DNA from: Frateuria soli
Lineage (GTDB): Bacteria; Pseudomonadota; Gammaproteobacteria; Xanthomonadales; Rhodanobacteraceae
Length of the DNA: 64,000 nt
Direction of reading: 5' to 3'
NCBI RefSeq assembly: GCF_021117385.1
Contig: NZ_CP088252.1
Coordinates: 992,001 to 1,056,000, forward strand
This document shows, piece after piece, positions 40,705 through 50,023 of the stretch. The first letter of the stretch is position 1. Every line of letters begins with the position of its first letter. Made by a program: the position numbers and the translations under genes. The notes under the pieces were generated by a model. The model was given only the letters and a program-made list of their open reading frames with translations, had not been told where the DNA came from and did no database searches.

Positions 40705-42042
40705 ATGAGCAACGGACCGTTCGACGAGGACATGCGCGACGCCACCGTGGTGCGCCCGCGCGGCACGCCGGGACCGGCTGCGCCCGTGGCGCCTCCACCC
40801 GCCGCCCACGCGCCGCCGCCGGCCGCCGGTTACGCTGCCGCGGCCCAGCCCGCGCGCGAGGAGGACATCAGCGGCTTCCTCGGCGGCGGCATGAACCCGC
40901 TGGTGCAGGCCGCCAGCCCGTTGTTGCTGCTGGCGGTACAGCTGCGCCACAGCGCCACCGCGCCGGACGCCGCGCGCCTGCGCGAACAGGCCACCACGCA
41001 GGTACGCCGCTTCGAAAGCCGCGCGCAGGCTTCCAACCTGCCGCAACAGACCGTGCTGGCGGCGCGCTACGTGCTGTGCACCATGCTCGACGAGTCGGCG
41101 CTGAACGCTCCCTGGGGCGAGCACAGCGGCTGGGCGCAACAGACCCTGCTGGTGGCGTTCCACAGCGAGTCCTACGGTGGCGCGAAGTTCTTCCAGATCC
41201 TCGAGCGGCTGTGCGCGGACTTTTCCAGGCACATCGACCTGATCGAGCTGATGTACATCTGCCTGGCGCTGGGCTTCGGCGGGCGTTACCAGATCGAGGC
41301 GGGCGGGCGCGCCAGGCTGGCGGACATCCAGGAGGATCTTTACCGGCGCCTCAAGGAACAGCGCGCGCCGGCCGCGCAGGAACTGGCGCCGCACTGGCGT
41401 GGCGTGGAAGACCGGCGCAATCCGCTGGTGCGCTACGTGCCGCTGTGGGTGATCGCGACCGCCGCCGCCTGCGTGCTGCTGGCGACGTTCCTGTTCTTCT
41501 ACACCCGGCTCAACGATGCGGCCGCGCCGGTCAATGCGCAGCTCGCGCGGATCGGGCTGGAAGGCGCGGCCCCGCCGGATACCACGCGCCGTCCCGCGCC
41601 CGAGCGCAAGCGACTGAAGCAACTGCTGGCGCCGGAAGAGCAGGCGGGAATGCTCACCATCGATGAGCAGCCCGACGGGCAGGCGATGCTGCGCCTCGCC
41701 GGCAACGCGATGTTCGCCTCCGGCGGCGTCGAAGTGAACGCGCGCCAGTTGCCTCTGCTGCACAGGATCACCGCCGCGCTCAACCAGGTGCCGGGCCGCG
41801 TGATCGTGATCGGCCACACCGACGATCAGCCGATCCACTCGCTGAAGTTCAAGGACAACTTCGCGCTGTCGGCGGCGCGTGCGCAGTCGGTGCGGCAGAT
41901 CCTGACGCAGGGGCTGGACAACCCGGGCCGCATCGAATCGACCGGCGCCGGCGCCTCGCAGCCGATCGCGTTGCCGCCGGACCTGCCGGACAACCGCACG
42001 CGCAACCGCCGCGTCGAAATCAAGTTCATCCCGGAGGCCTGA
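40705..42042 (+). CDS. tssL: T6SS membrane protein TssL with OmpA-like domain
   Basis: TssL (DotU/IcmH), 445 residues. N-terminal tail 1-50 is Pro/Ala-rich and contains DATVVRPRG with Thr14, the same motif as in both kinases. Next is the DotU cytoplasmic domain (GMNPLVQAASPLLLLAVQLR; CTMLDESALNAPWG; LELMYICLALGFGGRY-like), a transmembrane helix at about 246-268 (VIATAAACVLLATFLFFYT), and a periplasmic OmpA-type peptidoglycan-binding domain (VIVIGHTDDQPI; NFALSAARAQSVRQIL). In Agrobacterium phosphorylation of TssL at Thr14 recruits Fha, so this residue is a strong regulatory candidate here. Confidence 0.95.
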   Translation: MSNGPFDEDMRDATVVRPRGTPGPAAPVAPPPAAHAPPPAAGYAAAAQPAREEDISGFLGGGMNPLVQAASPLLLLAVQLRHSATAPDAARLREQATTQVRRFESRAQASNLPQQTVLAARYVLCTMLDESALNAPWGEHSGWAQQTLLVAFHSESYGGAKFFQILERLCADFSRHIDLIELMYICLALGFGGRYQIEAGGRARLADIQEDLYRRLKEQRAPAAQELAPHWRGVEDRRNPLVRYVPLWVIATAAACVLLATFLFFYTRLNDAAAPVNAQLARIGLEGAAPPDTTRRPAPERKRLKQLLAPEEQAGMLTIDEQPDGQAMLRLAGNAMFASGGVEVNARQLPLLHRITAALNQVPGRVIVIGHTDDQPIHSLKFKDNFALSAARAQSVRQILTQGLDNPGRIESTGAGASQPIALPPDLPDNRTRNRRVEIKFIPEA

Positions 42043-42046
42043 CGCC

Positions 42047-45000
42047 GTGGCGAAGTTGCTGAGCCTTTTGAAATCCGCCTGGTTCGTCACGCTGATCGGC
42101 GTGCTGCTGCTGTCGGTGCTGGTGTGGCTGGGCGGCCCCTACCTGGGCATCGGGGATGCGCAGCCACTGGCCAGTCCGGTGGCGCGGCTGCTGCTGATCA
42201 TGCTGATCGTGCTGGCCTGGGGCGCCTGGTTGCAGGTGCAGGCACTGCGCGCGCGCAGCAAGGCCAACAAGATGTCCGGCGAACTGGCCGGGCAGGGCGG
42301 CGCGGCCCCTGCGGAAGGCGGCGACAACCACAGCGCCGGCGAGCGTTCGCAGCTGCAAGGCCGCTTTGCCGAGGCGATCGAGATGCTGCGCAAGCATCGT
42401 CGCGGCAACCTGTACGCGCTGCCGTGGTACGTGGTGATCGGGCCGCCGGGCTCGGGCAAGAGCACGCTGCTGCAGAACTCCGGGCTCAACTTCCCGCTGT
42501 CCGAGCGCTTCGGCAAGGAAGCGCTGCGCGGTGTAGGCGGTACCCGCAACTGCGACTGGTGGTTCACCGATGAAGCGGTGTTCCTCGACACCGCCGGCCG
42601 TTACACCACGCAGGATTCCGATCGTTCCGCCGACGCGAGCGCCTGGGGCGAGTTCCTCAAGCTCCTGCGCCGCTATCGCAAGCGCCGACCGGTCAACGGC
42701 GTGATCGTCGCGATGAGCCTGTCCGACCTGATGGTGCTGGACGAGGCCGCGCGGCAGGACCATGCCCGTGCCATCCGCCGCCGGCTGGACGAGCTGACGG
42801 AGCATCTGAAGATCGGCGTGCCGGTCTACCTGGTGCTGACCAAGTGCGATCTCGTCGCGGGCTTCGGCGAGTTCTTCGACGACATGAATCCCGAACTGCG
42901 CAGCCAGGTCTGGGGCGTGTCCTTCCCGCTGGGCAAGACCATGGACGGCAGCGCCGCCAAGGCCTTCGCCGACGAGTACCGGCTGCTGCTCGACCGGCTC
43001 AACACGCGCACGCTCGACCGCCTGCACACCGAACGCGACCGTGGCCGCCGCGCCGCCGTGCTGTCCTTCCCGCAGCAGCTGGCCTCGCTGGGCGAGACCG
43101 CGCGGCAGTTCGTCGAGGGCGTGTTCGCCGGCCACGCCTACGGCACGCCGCCGCTGTTGCGCGGCGTCTACCTTACCTCCGGCACCCAGGAAGGCACGCC
43201 GATCGACCGCATGATGGGCGCGGTCGCCCGAACCTTCGGCCTGGACGCCGCGCGGGTGAATCCGCAGGGCGCGCAGCGGCGCACCTTCTTCGTCGAGCGG
43301 CTGCTCAGGGAGGTGCTGTTCCGCGAATCCGGCCTCGCCGGCACCAACCCCGCGATCGAGCGGCGCAAGGTCGCCGTGCAGCTGGCCGCGTACGCCGGCA
43401 TGGCGCTGTTCACCGTGCTGCTGTGCTTCGGCTTCGCCACCAGCTACGCGCGCAACCGTGCGTACCTGGGACAGGTGCAGGACGCGCTGAAGGGCTACCC
43501 GGCAGGCATCGACCTTCCGGCCAGCGCCACGCCGAAGGAGTATTTCGCCAAGGTGCTCGACCGGCTCGAGGCGCTGTCGGCCGTACGCAAGACGGCCACG
43601 CCCGAAGGTGGCGCGCCGATGTCGATGCGGCTGGGCCTTTACCAGGGCAAGGCGGTGGGCGAGGACCTGCAGGCGGCCTACCTGCGCGAACTCAACGCGC
43701 TGCTGCTGCCCGGCGTGGGGGCGCAGTTCCGCGGTGGCCTGGCCGCCAGCGCATCCGATCCGCAGGCGCTGTACTACTACCTGAAGGGCTACCTGATGCT
43801 GGGCGAGCCCCGGCACCTGGATGCGGACGAACTGGGGGCGCTGGCCAACCTGGAATGGCGCAAGGTTTTCCCCGACGAGCCGGTGCTGCAGCAGGCGCTG
43901 GCCAGGCACTTCCAGGCGCTGGTCGAGGAGCCCGGCCAGTTGCGCGCCCTGTCTCTGGATGCTGCGCTGGTGGAGCAGGCGCGCACCACGCTGCGGACGG
44001 CCGACCTCTCCACGCTGGTCTACGGCAGCATGAAGCTCTCGGCCGAGAGTGCCGGCAAGCCGCTGCAACTGGACAAGGAGCTGGGGCTCCTGGGCAACGT
44101 GTTCCGTCGCCAGAGCGGCAAGCCGCTGTCCGAGCCGCTGCCGGCGGTGTTCACGCAACCAGTGTTCGCCATCGAGGCGGACAAGGGCGTGGAGGAAGCC
44201 GTCAGGCAGTTCGCCGCCGACGATTGGGTGTTCGGCGCCGAGCCGATCGACGCACTGGCGCAGGCACGCCTCTCGCGACAGGTGCTGGCGCTCTACGAGG
44301 CCGACTACATCAAGGCCTGGGACGCATTGCTGGGCGACCTGCAGCTGCAACCCGCAGCCAGTATCCAGGACGCCAGCACGATCGCTGCGAAACTTTCCGG
44401 CCCGAGCTCGCCGCTGAAGTCGCTGCTCAAGCTGGTACGCGACAACACCAGCGACATGCTGCGCGCGCCGGCGCCCGACGCTGGCGACAAGGCGCTGGAT
44501 GCGGCCAGGGACGCTGCCGCCAAGAAAGCCACGCAGAACGCGTTGGGCCGCGCGCTGGCAAAAGCCGGCGGCGGCGCCGCGGCCGACGAGGCGCCGCCCG
44601 GCAGCGTCATCAGCGCGCACTTCGACACCCTCAACAAGCTGGGCGACGGCGCGTCCGGTGCCGCGCCGATCGACCAGACGCTCGCCGCGCTCGACCAGTT
44701 GAGCAAGACCCTGCTCACCATGACCGATTTCAGCGACGCGGCCGGCCAGCCGAACCCGCAGTTGCTGATGGCGCAGCAGGCCGCCGCACAGTTGCCGCCG
44801 CCGGTGTCCGGCTGGGTCGCCTCGCTTACCGGCAAGAGCCAGGCACTGGTGGCCAGCGGCACCAAGGGCGCGCTGGACGAGCAGTTCCAGCAGGCGGCGT
44901 CGCAGGACTGCGCGGCTTTTACCGAGGGCCGTTTCCCGTTCTCGCCGAACAGCCGCAACGATATCCCGGTGCAGAACTTCGGCGAGATGTTCGGCTACGG

Positions 45001-45556
45001 CGGGCGCTACGACGGCTTCTTCAAGCAGACCCTCGCCAAGCTCGTGGACACCAGCGGGCGCACCTGGCGGTGGAAGAGCGGCCCGGGCGCGGTGAGCGGC
45101 TCGGCTTCGATGCTGGCGCAGATGCAGCTGGCCGACAGCATCAAGCAGATGTACTTCCGCAACGGCAGCCCCACGCCCGAGGTCGGCTTCACCTTGCTGG
45201 CGCCGGTGCTGGCGCCGGGCATCGGCCGCTTTGCCATCGTCATCGACGGGCAGACTTTCGACTACAAGCCCGGCGGCAGCACCAGCATGGCCATGAACTG
45301 GCCCGGGCCGACCCCGGGGCAGGTGAAGGTGTCGGCCTGGGACACCTCCGGCAACCTGCTCAGCAGCTACGACTACCAGGGCGACTGGGCATTCTTCCAC
45401 GCGCTGCAGGCGGCGAAGCTCTCGCGACAGTCGGACCTGCGCTACCAGGCAAACTTCGATTTCGGCGGCCGGGCGGTACAACTGGTCGTCCAGGCCAGCA
45501 ATCTGAAGAACCCCTTCCTCAACACGCAGGTACAGCGCTTCCGGTGCGGGAGCTAG
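42047..45556 (+). CDS. tssM: T6SS membrane complex protein TssM (IcmF)
   Basis: TssM, 1169 residues. Two N-terminal membrane helices (about 9-35 and 45-66), a cytoplasmic GTPase-like domain with Walker A GPPGSGKST (about 132-140) and DTAGRYTTQD, a third membrane helix at about 446-468 (GMALFTVLLCFGFATSYA), and a large periplasmic part with the IcmF-related and C-terminal domains (YDGFFKQTLAKLVDTSGRTW; TFDYKPGGSTSMAMNWPGP). The start is GTG 42047, 4 bp after tssL. Length is typical. Confidence 0.95.
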   Translation: MAKLLSLLKSAWFVTLIGVLLLSVLVWLGGPYLGIGDAQPLASPVARLLLIMLIVLAWGAWLQVQALRARSKANKMSGELAGQGGAAPAEGGDNHSAGERSQLQGRFAEAIEMLRKHRRGNLYALPWYVVIGPPGSGKSTLLQNSGLNFPLSERFGKEALRGVGGTRNCDWWFTDEAVFLDTAGRYTTQDSDRSADASAWGEFLKLLRRYRKRRPVNGVIVAMSLSDLMVLDEAARQDHARAIRRRLDELTEHLKIGVPVYLVLTKCDLVAGFGEFFDDMNPELRSQVWGVSFPLGKTMDGSAAKAFADEYRLLLDRLNTRTLDRLHTERDRGRRAAVLSFPQQLASLGETARQFVEGVFAGHAYGTPPLLRGVYLTSGTQEGTPIDRMMGAVARTFGLDAARVNPQGAQRRTFFVERLLREVLFRESGLAGTNPAIERRKVAVQLAAYAGMALFTVLLCFGFATSYARNRAYLGQVQDALKGYPAGIDLPASATPKEYFAKVLDRLEALSAVRKTATPEGGAPMSMRLGLYQGKAVGEDLQAAYLRELNALLLPGVGAQFRGGLAASASDPQALYYYLKGYLMLGEPRHLDADELGALANLEWRKVFPDEPVLQQALARHFQALVEEPGQLRALSLDAALVEQARTTLRTADLSTLVYGSMKLSAESAGKPLQLDKELGLLGNVFRRQSGKPLSEPLPAVFTQPVFAIEADKGVEEAVRQFAADDWVFGAEPIDALAQARLSRQVLALYEADYIKAWDALLGDLQLQPAASIQDASTIAAKLSGPSSPLKSLLKLVRDNTSDMLRAPAPDAGDKALDAARDAAAKKATQNALGRALAKAGGGAAADEAPPGSVISAHFDTLNKLGDGASGAAPIDQTLAALDQLSKTLLTMTDFSDAAGQPNPQLLMAQQAAAQLPPPVSGWVASLTGKSQALVASGTKGALDEQFQQAASQDCAAFTEGRFPFSPNSRNDIPVQNFGEMFGYGGRYDGFFKQTLAKLVDTSGRTWRWKSGPGAVSGSASMLAQMQLADSIKQMYFRNGSPTPEVGFTLLAPVLAPGIGRFAIVIDGQTFDYKPGGSTSMAMNWPGPTPGQVKVSAWDTSGNLLSSYDYQGDWAFFHALQAAKLSRQSDLRYQANFDFGGRAVQLVVQASNLKNPFLNTQVQRFRCGS

Positions 45557-45558
45557 CC

Positions 45559-47124
45559 ATGTCCGGGCCGACAGGGGGCGGGGCGGCGAGCGTGGGTTTC
45601 TTCGGCAAGTTGCCGGGGGCGGGGGATTTCGTGCAGCGGCGGTTGCCGGGCGCGTTCGTGGAACGCTGGGACCGGCATTTCGAGCAGGCGGTGTTCGCCA
45701 GCCGGGAGGCCTTGGGCGAAGACTGGGGCGCAGCCTATCGTGCCAGCCCTGCCTGGCGTTTCGTGCTGGCGCCGCAGGCTTGCGGCGAGGGCGCCTGGGC
45801 CGGCGTGTTCGGCCCCGCCGACGACCGTGTCGGCCGCAGCTTTCCGATGGTGCTTGCCGCGCCGGTCGCGCCTGCGCGGATCGAGCCGCTGTTGTCCGAG
45901 GGCACCGGCTGGTTCGACGCGCTGGCGCGCGTGCATGCGCGGGGACAGCGCGGCGCGCCGGTGGACGCCGAGGGCTTCGATGTCCTGGTCGCGGCGCTGC
46001 CAGCTCCGTCGACGATCGCGCCGGCGCCGATCGACCCGTGCGACGGGATCGACTTCAGCCGTGGGCCGCACTGGCGTCTGCCGCTGCCGGCACGCGCCAT
46101 CGACCCCGATGCGCTGGCCGCCCTGTGGCGACGGCTCGCCGGTCACGGCGGTCACTGGTGTCTGTGGTGGAGCGAGGGTGCCGGTCGCGTGCCGGCCGGG
46201 ATCCTTGCCACCCGCGGCCTGCCCGCGCCAGAGGCCTATGCCGGTTTCCTGGATGCATCCCGGTCCGGCGCGTGGCTGACGCCCGCGGGTACCGCCGCGC
46301 CGCTGCCCGAGCCGGTGGCGCCTGCCGCGACCGAGCTGGCTCCGCCGCCTTCATCGCCACCGGTGCCGGCTCCCCCGCACGAGCCGGATGACGATGTGAC
46401 CGTGCCGGGCTTCGTGCGCCAGGCGCAAGCGCCGGCGTCCCTCGTGGGGGCACCGACATTCAACACCGCGCTTTCGGTCCAGACGGCGCCCGGTGCCGCC
46501 GTGGTGCACCATCCGGCCTGCGCCCTGACCCTGGTGGCGGCGGACATGGGCCTGGCCGATCCGCGCCGCCGCGCGGCCTCCTCGGCCGCCAGTGTCGGCG
46601 CCGAAATGACCGCGGGGGACGAGGCGGCGCCCGGAACGCATGCGTTGCGCGCCCGCCTGATGGCGCTTCATCCGCTGCTGCGCCACGGGCGCGTCAGCGA
46701 AGACGGCGCCGTGGTCGCCGCCCGCGTTGCCGGTACCCAGGCGGGGTTGCTGCGCGTGGGGGCTGCGGGAGTCTGGCACTGGCGTGGCGGCCGGATTCGC
46801 CCGCTGTTCGCGGCGGCGCCGGCGCAGCCGTCGCCGCCCGGCGGCGACCTGGACGATCTGCTGTTCGGCGGCAACGACGCTCCCACCGCTCCCGGCCTCG
46901 GTGCCGAAGGCATGCCCGGCTGTGAGCAGATCGCCTGCGAACTCATGCCGGGCGACCGCCTGGTGCTGCTGGCCGGCGTGGCGCACGTGCAGCTCTCGCA
47001 GGCCGTGCTGGCCCAGGCGCTGGCCGCCGCCACGCCGGAGGATGCGCAGGCGCACCTGGCCCACGCACTGGGCTCCAACCCTTCGCGGCCCTGGCCGCTG
47101 GCCGTCATCGAGGTGCAGCCATGA
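45559..47124 (+). CDS. tagF: TagF fused to a degenerate PP2C-like domain
   Basis: A 521-residue protein. Residues about 10-225 are TagF (VGFFGKLPGAGDFVQRRLPGAFVERWDRHFEQAV; GEGAWAGVFGPADDRVGRSFPMVLA), a post-translational inhibitor of T6SS that binds Fha. After a Pro-rich linker the C-terminal 220 residues follow the outline of a PP2C phosphatase (LTLVAADMGLAD; GAVVAARVAGTQAGLLRVGAAGVWHWRGGRIRPLF; ELMPGDRLVLLAGVAH) but the metal-binding Asp residues (DG, DN) are absent. TagF-PppA fusions are known in other T6SSs; here an intact phosphatase follows as a separate gene, overlapping by 4 bp. Confidence 0.85.
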   Translation: MSGPTGGGAASVGFFGKLPGAGDFVQRRLPGAFVERWDRHFEQAVFASREALGEDWGAAYRASPAWRFVLAPQACGEGAWAGVFGPADDRVGRSFPMVLAAPVAPARIEPLLSEGTGWFDALARVHARGQRGAPVDAEGFDVLVAALPAPSTIAPAPIDPCDGIDFSRGPHWRLPLPARAIDPDALAALWRRLAGHGGHWCLWWSEGAGRVPAGILATRGLPAPEAYAGFLDASRSGAWLTPAGTAAPLPEPVAPAATELAPPPSSPPVPAPPHEPDDDVTVPGFVRQAQAPASLVGAPTFNTALSVQTAPGAAVVHHPACALTLVAADMGLADPRRRAASSAASVGAEMTAGDEAAPGTHALRARLMALHPLLRHGRVSEDGAVVAARVAGTQAGLLRVGAAGVWHWRGGRIRPLFAAAPAQPSPPGGDLDDLLFGGNDAPTAPGLGAEGMPGCEQIACELMPGDRLVLLAGVAHVQLSQAVLAQALAAATPEDAQAHLAHALGSNPSRPWPLAVIEVQP

Positions 47125-47846
47125 CCGTGCGCTACCTGTCCGCGGGGCATACCCACACCGGCAAGGTCCGCAGGCACAACGAGGACGCGATCCTGCTGCG
47201 CGAGGACGTCGGCCTGTGGGTCGTCGCCGATGGACTGGGCGGCCACTCGGCGGGCGATTACGCCAGTGGGCTCATCGTCGAGCGGCTGGGCTCGCTGCCA
47301 CGCGACGGCGACGTTTTCGAGTTCATCGAATCGATTGAGGACGCCCTCTCGCAGGTCAACAGCGAACTGCGCCAGGTGGCCACGGCGCGTGGCGTCGACC
47401 TGATCGGCTCGACCGTGGTGCTGCTGGTGTACGACCCGGACTTCATGCTCTGCGGCTGGGTCGGCGACAGCCGCGCCTACTGCTTCGAGGACGGCCATCT
47501 GCGCCAGATCACCCAGGATCACGTGCACGGCGTCAAGGACGAAGTCACCCAGTTCGCCGGCGGCCCGGCCCCTGCTCGTCCGCAGCCGGGCGCCGGCGTG
47601 CTGACCCGCGCGGTCGGGGCGGAGGAACGGCTGTTCGTCGACTGGGTGGTCGCCGGCAACCGCCCGGGCATGCAGTTCGTGCTGTGTTCCGACGGCATCA
47701 ACAAGGAAATGTCGGACGAGGAAATCGACGCGCAGTGCGCGCGTCCGCAGCCACCCGGCGACGTGCTGCAGGGACTGTTCGCGCTGGCCATGGCTCGCGC
47801 CGCGCGCGACAACGTGTCGGCCGTGGTCGTGCGGCTGCAGGACTGA
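47121..47846 (+). CDS. pppA: PP2C-family protein phosphatase
   Basis: A 241-residue PP2C (PppA/Stp-like) phosphatase. Metal-binding motifs are intact: VRRHNEDA, WVVADGLGGHSAGD, WVGDSRAY, FVLCSDGINKEM and ARAARDNVSAVVVRL. It should remove phosphates placed by the neighbouring Ser/Thr kinases, switching secretion off. It lies in an ATGA overlap with tagF and 10 bp before the first kinase gene. Confidence 0.93.
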   Translation: MTVRYLSAGHTHTGKVRRHNEDAILLREDVGLWVVADGLGGHSAGDYASGLIVERLGSLPRDGDVFEFIESIEDALSQVNSELRQVATARGVDLIGSTVVLLVYDPDFMLCGWVGDSRAYCFEDGHLRQITQDHVHGVKDEVTQFAGGPAPARPQPGAGVLTRAVGAEERLFVDWVVAGNRPGMQFVLCSDGINKEMSDEEIDAQCARPQPPGDVLQGLFALAMARAARDNVSAVVVRLQD

Positions 47847-47856
47847 CGCGACGACC

Positions 47857-50010
47857 ATGGCCACCTCCACGCTAAGCACCCTCATCGAGGCATACCAGGC
47901 CGGCGAGCTCACGTTGCCGGCGCTGCTGGTCGACGCACTGGCCGAGCGCGGCGCGGTGCCTGCGGGCCAGCACGCCGCCGAATTGCAACTGCTCGCGCGA
48001 ATGCGCGAGGAGGGCGGCCTCGACGCCGGTGTGGCGCAACTGGTGTCCGAGCGCCTGGAAGTGCTGCAGCGCGCCGGCGAGGAGGTGGCCGCGGTGCTGG
48101 TTGCGTCCGAAGCCGACGCGGCGGCCTGCGTTGCGCCGCCCCGGCCATCGATGCCGACCGCCGCTCCGGCGGACGAGGCCACCCGCGTCGCGCCTCCTGC
48201 GCGGCCGGCAACCGACGCCGCGCCCGCGGACCAGGCGACCGTGGTCAAGCCGGCGTCCGTCCGGCCGGAGGCGACCCGCACCGGCGTCACCGGTTCGCGC
48301 ACCGCCGGCGGCACCGGCAGCATCGACGCGGCCGGCTGGCAGCAACTGGCCGACGTTGCGGGCGGCGACCAGGCGACGATCGGCATGCTGCTCAAGGGGC
48401 GCTTCCTGATCGAGCGCGAGATCGGCCGCGGTGGCATGGGCGTGGTGTTCCTGGCCCGCGACGAGCGCAAGGTCGAAGCGCGCGACCGCGATCCGTACGT
48501 CGCGGTGAAAGTGCTCAACGACGAGTTCCGCCGCCACCCGGATTCGCTGATGGCGCTGCAACGCGAGTCGCGCCGTTCGCAGCAACTGGCGCACGACAAC
48601 ATCGTGCGCGTCTACGACTTCGACAAGGACGGAACCATCGTCTTCATGACGATGGAGTACGTCGACGGCTCCGACCTCAAGACACTGATCCGCGAGAGCG
48701 CCTTCCGCGGCCTGCCGCTGGCGAAGGCCAGGCCGCTGATCGAGGGCATGGCGCGTGCGCTCAAGCGCGCGCACGACGCCGGCGTGGTGCACTCGGACTT
48801 CAAGCCGGGCAACGTGATGGTCACCCGCGAGGGCAGCCCCAAGGTGTTCGACTTCGGCATCGCGCGCGCCGGCAAGCAACCGGACGATGCAGCCGAGGAC
48901 CAGACCGTGTTCGACGCGGGGCGGCTCGGCGCGCTGACGCCGGCCTACGCCAGCCTGGAGATGATTCAGGGCCGGCCGCCGCAGGCGACCGACGACATCT
49001 ACGCGCTGGGCTGCGTCGCGTTCGAGCTGCTTACCGGCAAGCATCCGTTCGACAGGCTGAGCGCCGAGGTGGCGCTGCGCGAGGGGCGCAAGCCGCCGCC
49101 GGTGCCGGGGCTTACCCGCCGCCAGTACCGGGCGTTGTGCGACGCCGTCGCCTTCACCGCCGACAAGCGCCTGAAGAGCGCGGACCTGCTCGTGGAGGGT
49201 TTGCGCGATGTCGGCCTGGGTGAACGGCTGGGCCGGCCGCTCGCATGGGCGCTGGTGGCTGTCCTGCTGCTGGCGGTCGCCGGCTGGGGCGCGTTCGGGC
49301 AGTGGCGTGCGCGTCAGGTAGCCGACGTCGCCGCACGCTTCCAGGCCACCGATCCGCAGCGCTTCGGCGACGAGGCCGAGGCGGCTGCCGCGCTCGAGCA
49401 ACTGGGCGAGGACGGACGCAAGCGGTTGATGCTCGACCAGGGCGATCGGGTGCAGCAATTCCTGCTCGACCGCGTCGACGCCTACTGGAATCCCGCACAG
49501 GGGCGGCGCGACTACGCCGCGGCCGAGCGCGTGTTCGAGTTGCCCGCGCGGCTTCATCTGTTCCTGCCGCGGCTGGATCTCAAGCGTGCCGCCGTGGAGA
49601 AGGAAAAGCAGGAACTGGAGCGTCCCGCCGTAGTGAGGACGTCGCCGCCAGCCTTACCGGTTCAGCCGCCGCAGGGTACGTCGATTCCAGCGTCGCACGC
49701 CCAGGAGGCGCCGGAACCGGCCAGGCGGCCGCCGGCATCGACGCAGGTGTCGGGTTCTCCCGGGGTGGCGCCGGCGGAAAAGCACGGAGCCGCTCCGCAG
49801 CCTGCCGTGCCTTCCAACCGCATGCAGGAGGTCGCCGCCGGCCTGCTGCGCGAGGGCGAGCGCAACTTCGCCCAGCAGAACTACTCGGCCGCCATCGCCA
49901 ACGCCAAGGCCGCGCTGCAGGTGAACCCGGGCGACGCGGCGGCCAGACGTCTCCTGCGCCGCGCCCAGAGGGCGCAGCAGCAGGCCATGAACAGCATCTC
50001 GATCAACTGA
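47857..50010 (+). CDS. ppkA: Membrane Ser/Thr protein kinase (PpkA-like)
   Basis: A 717-residue kinase. N-terminal region 1-160 ends in a Pro/Ala-rich stretch holding two copies of A-T-x-V-x-P (T109, T128). The kinase domain (about 180-445) has GRGGMGVVF, catalytic Lys218 (YVAVKVL), the catalytic loop HSDFKPGN (Asp314, with Ser replacing the usual Arg of HRD) and DFG at 332-334. A membrane helix lies at about 461-480, followed by a periplasmic part with a Pro-rich linker and a C-terminal helical repeat (NYSAAIANAKAALQVNPGDAAARRLLR). It is a close paralogue of the kinase at 50772. Confidence 0.92.
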   Translation: MATSTLSTLIEAYQAGELTLPALLVDALAERGAVPAGQHAAELQLLARMREEGGLDAGVAQLVSERLEVLQRAGEEVAAVLVASEADAAACVAPPRPSMPTAAPADEATRVAPPARPATDAAPADQATVVKPASVRPEATRTGVTGSRTAGGTGSIDAAGWQQLADVAGGDQATIGMLLKGRFLIEREIGRGGMGVVFLARDERKVEARDRDPYVAVKVLNDEFRRHPDSLMALQRESRRSQQLAHDNIVRVYDFDKDGTIVFMTMEYVDGSDLKTLIRESAFRGLPLAKARPLIEGMARALKRAHDAGVVHSDFKPGNVMVTREGSPKVFDFGIARAGKQPDDAAEDQTVFDAGRLGALTPAYASLEMIQGRPPQATDDIYALGCVAFELLTGKHPFDRLSAEVALREGRKPPPVPGLTRRQYRALCDAVAFTADKRLKSADLLVEGLRDVGLGERLGRPLAWALVAVLLLAVAGWGAFGQWRARQVADVAARFQATDPQRFGDEAEAAAALEQLGEDGRKRLMLDQGDRVQQFLLDRVDAYWNPAQGRRDYAAAERVFELPARLHLFLPRLDLKRAAVEKEKQELERPAVVRTSPPALPVQPPQGTSIPASHAQEAPEPARRPPASTQVSGSPGVAPAEKHGAAPQPAVPSNRMQEVAAGLLREGERNFAQQNYSAAIANAKAALQVNPGDAAARRLLRRAQRAQQQAMNSISIN

Positions 50011-50023
50011 GGAGGGACTCGCC

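Noticed and set aside
42026-45481. A 1151-codon minus-strand frame opposite tssM
   Set aside because: Shadow frame; tssM on the plus strand is complete with Walker A motif and membrane helices.
42844-45558. Upstream extension of the TagF frame through tssM
   Set aside because: The frame is open by chance; the TagF domain starts at ATG 45559 and the upstream part is out-of-frame tssM sequence.
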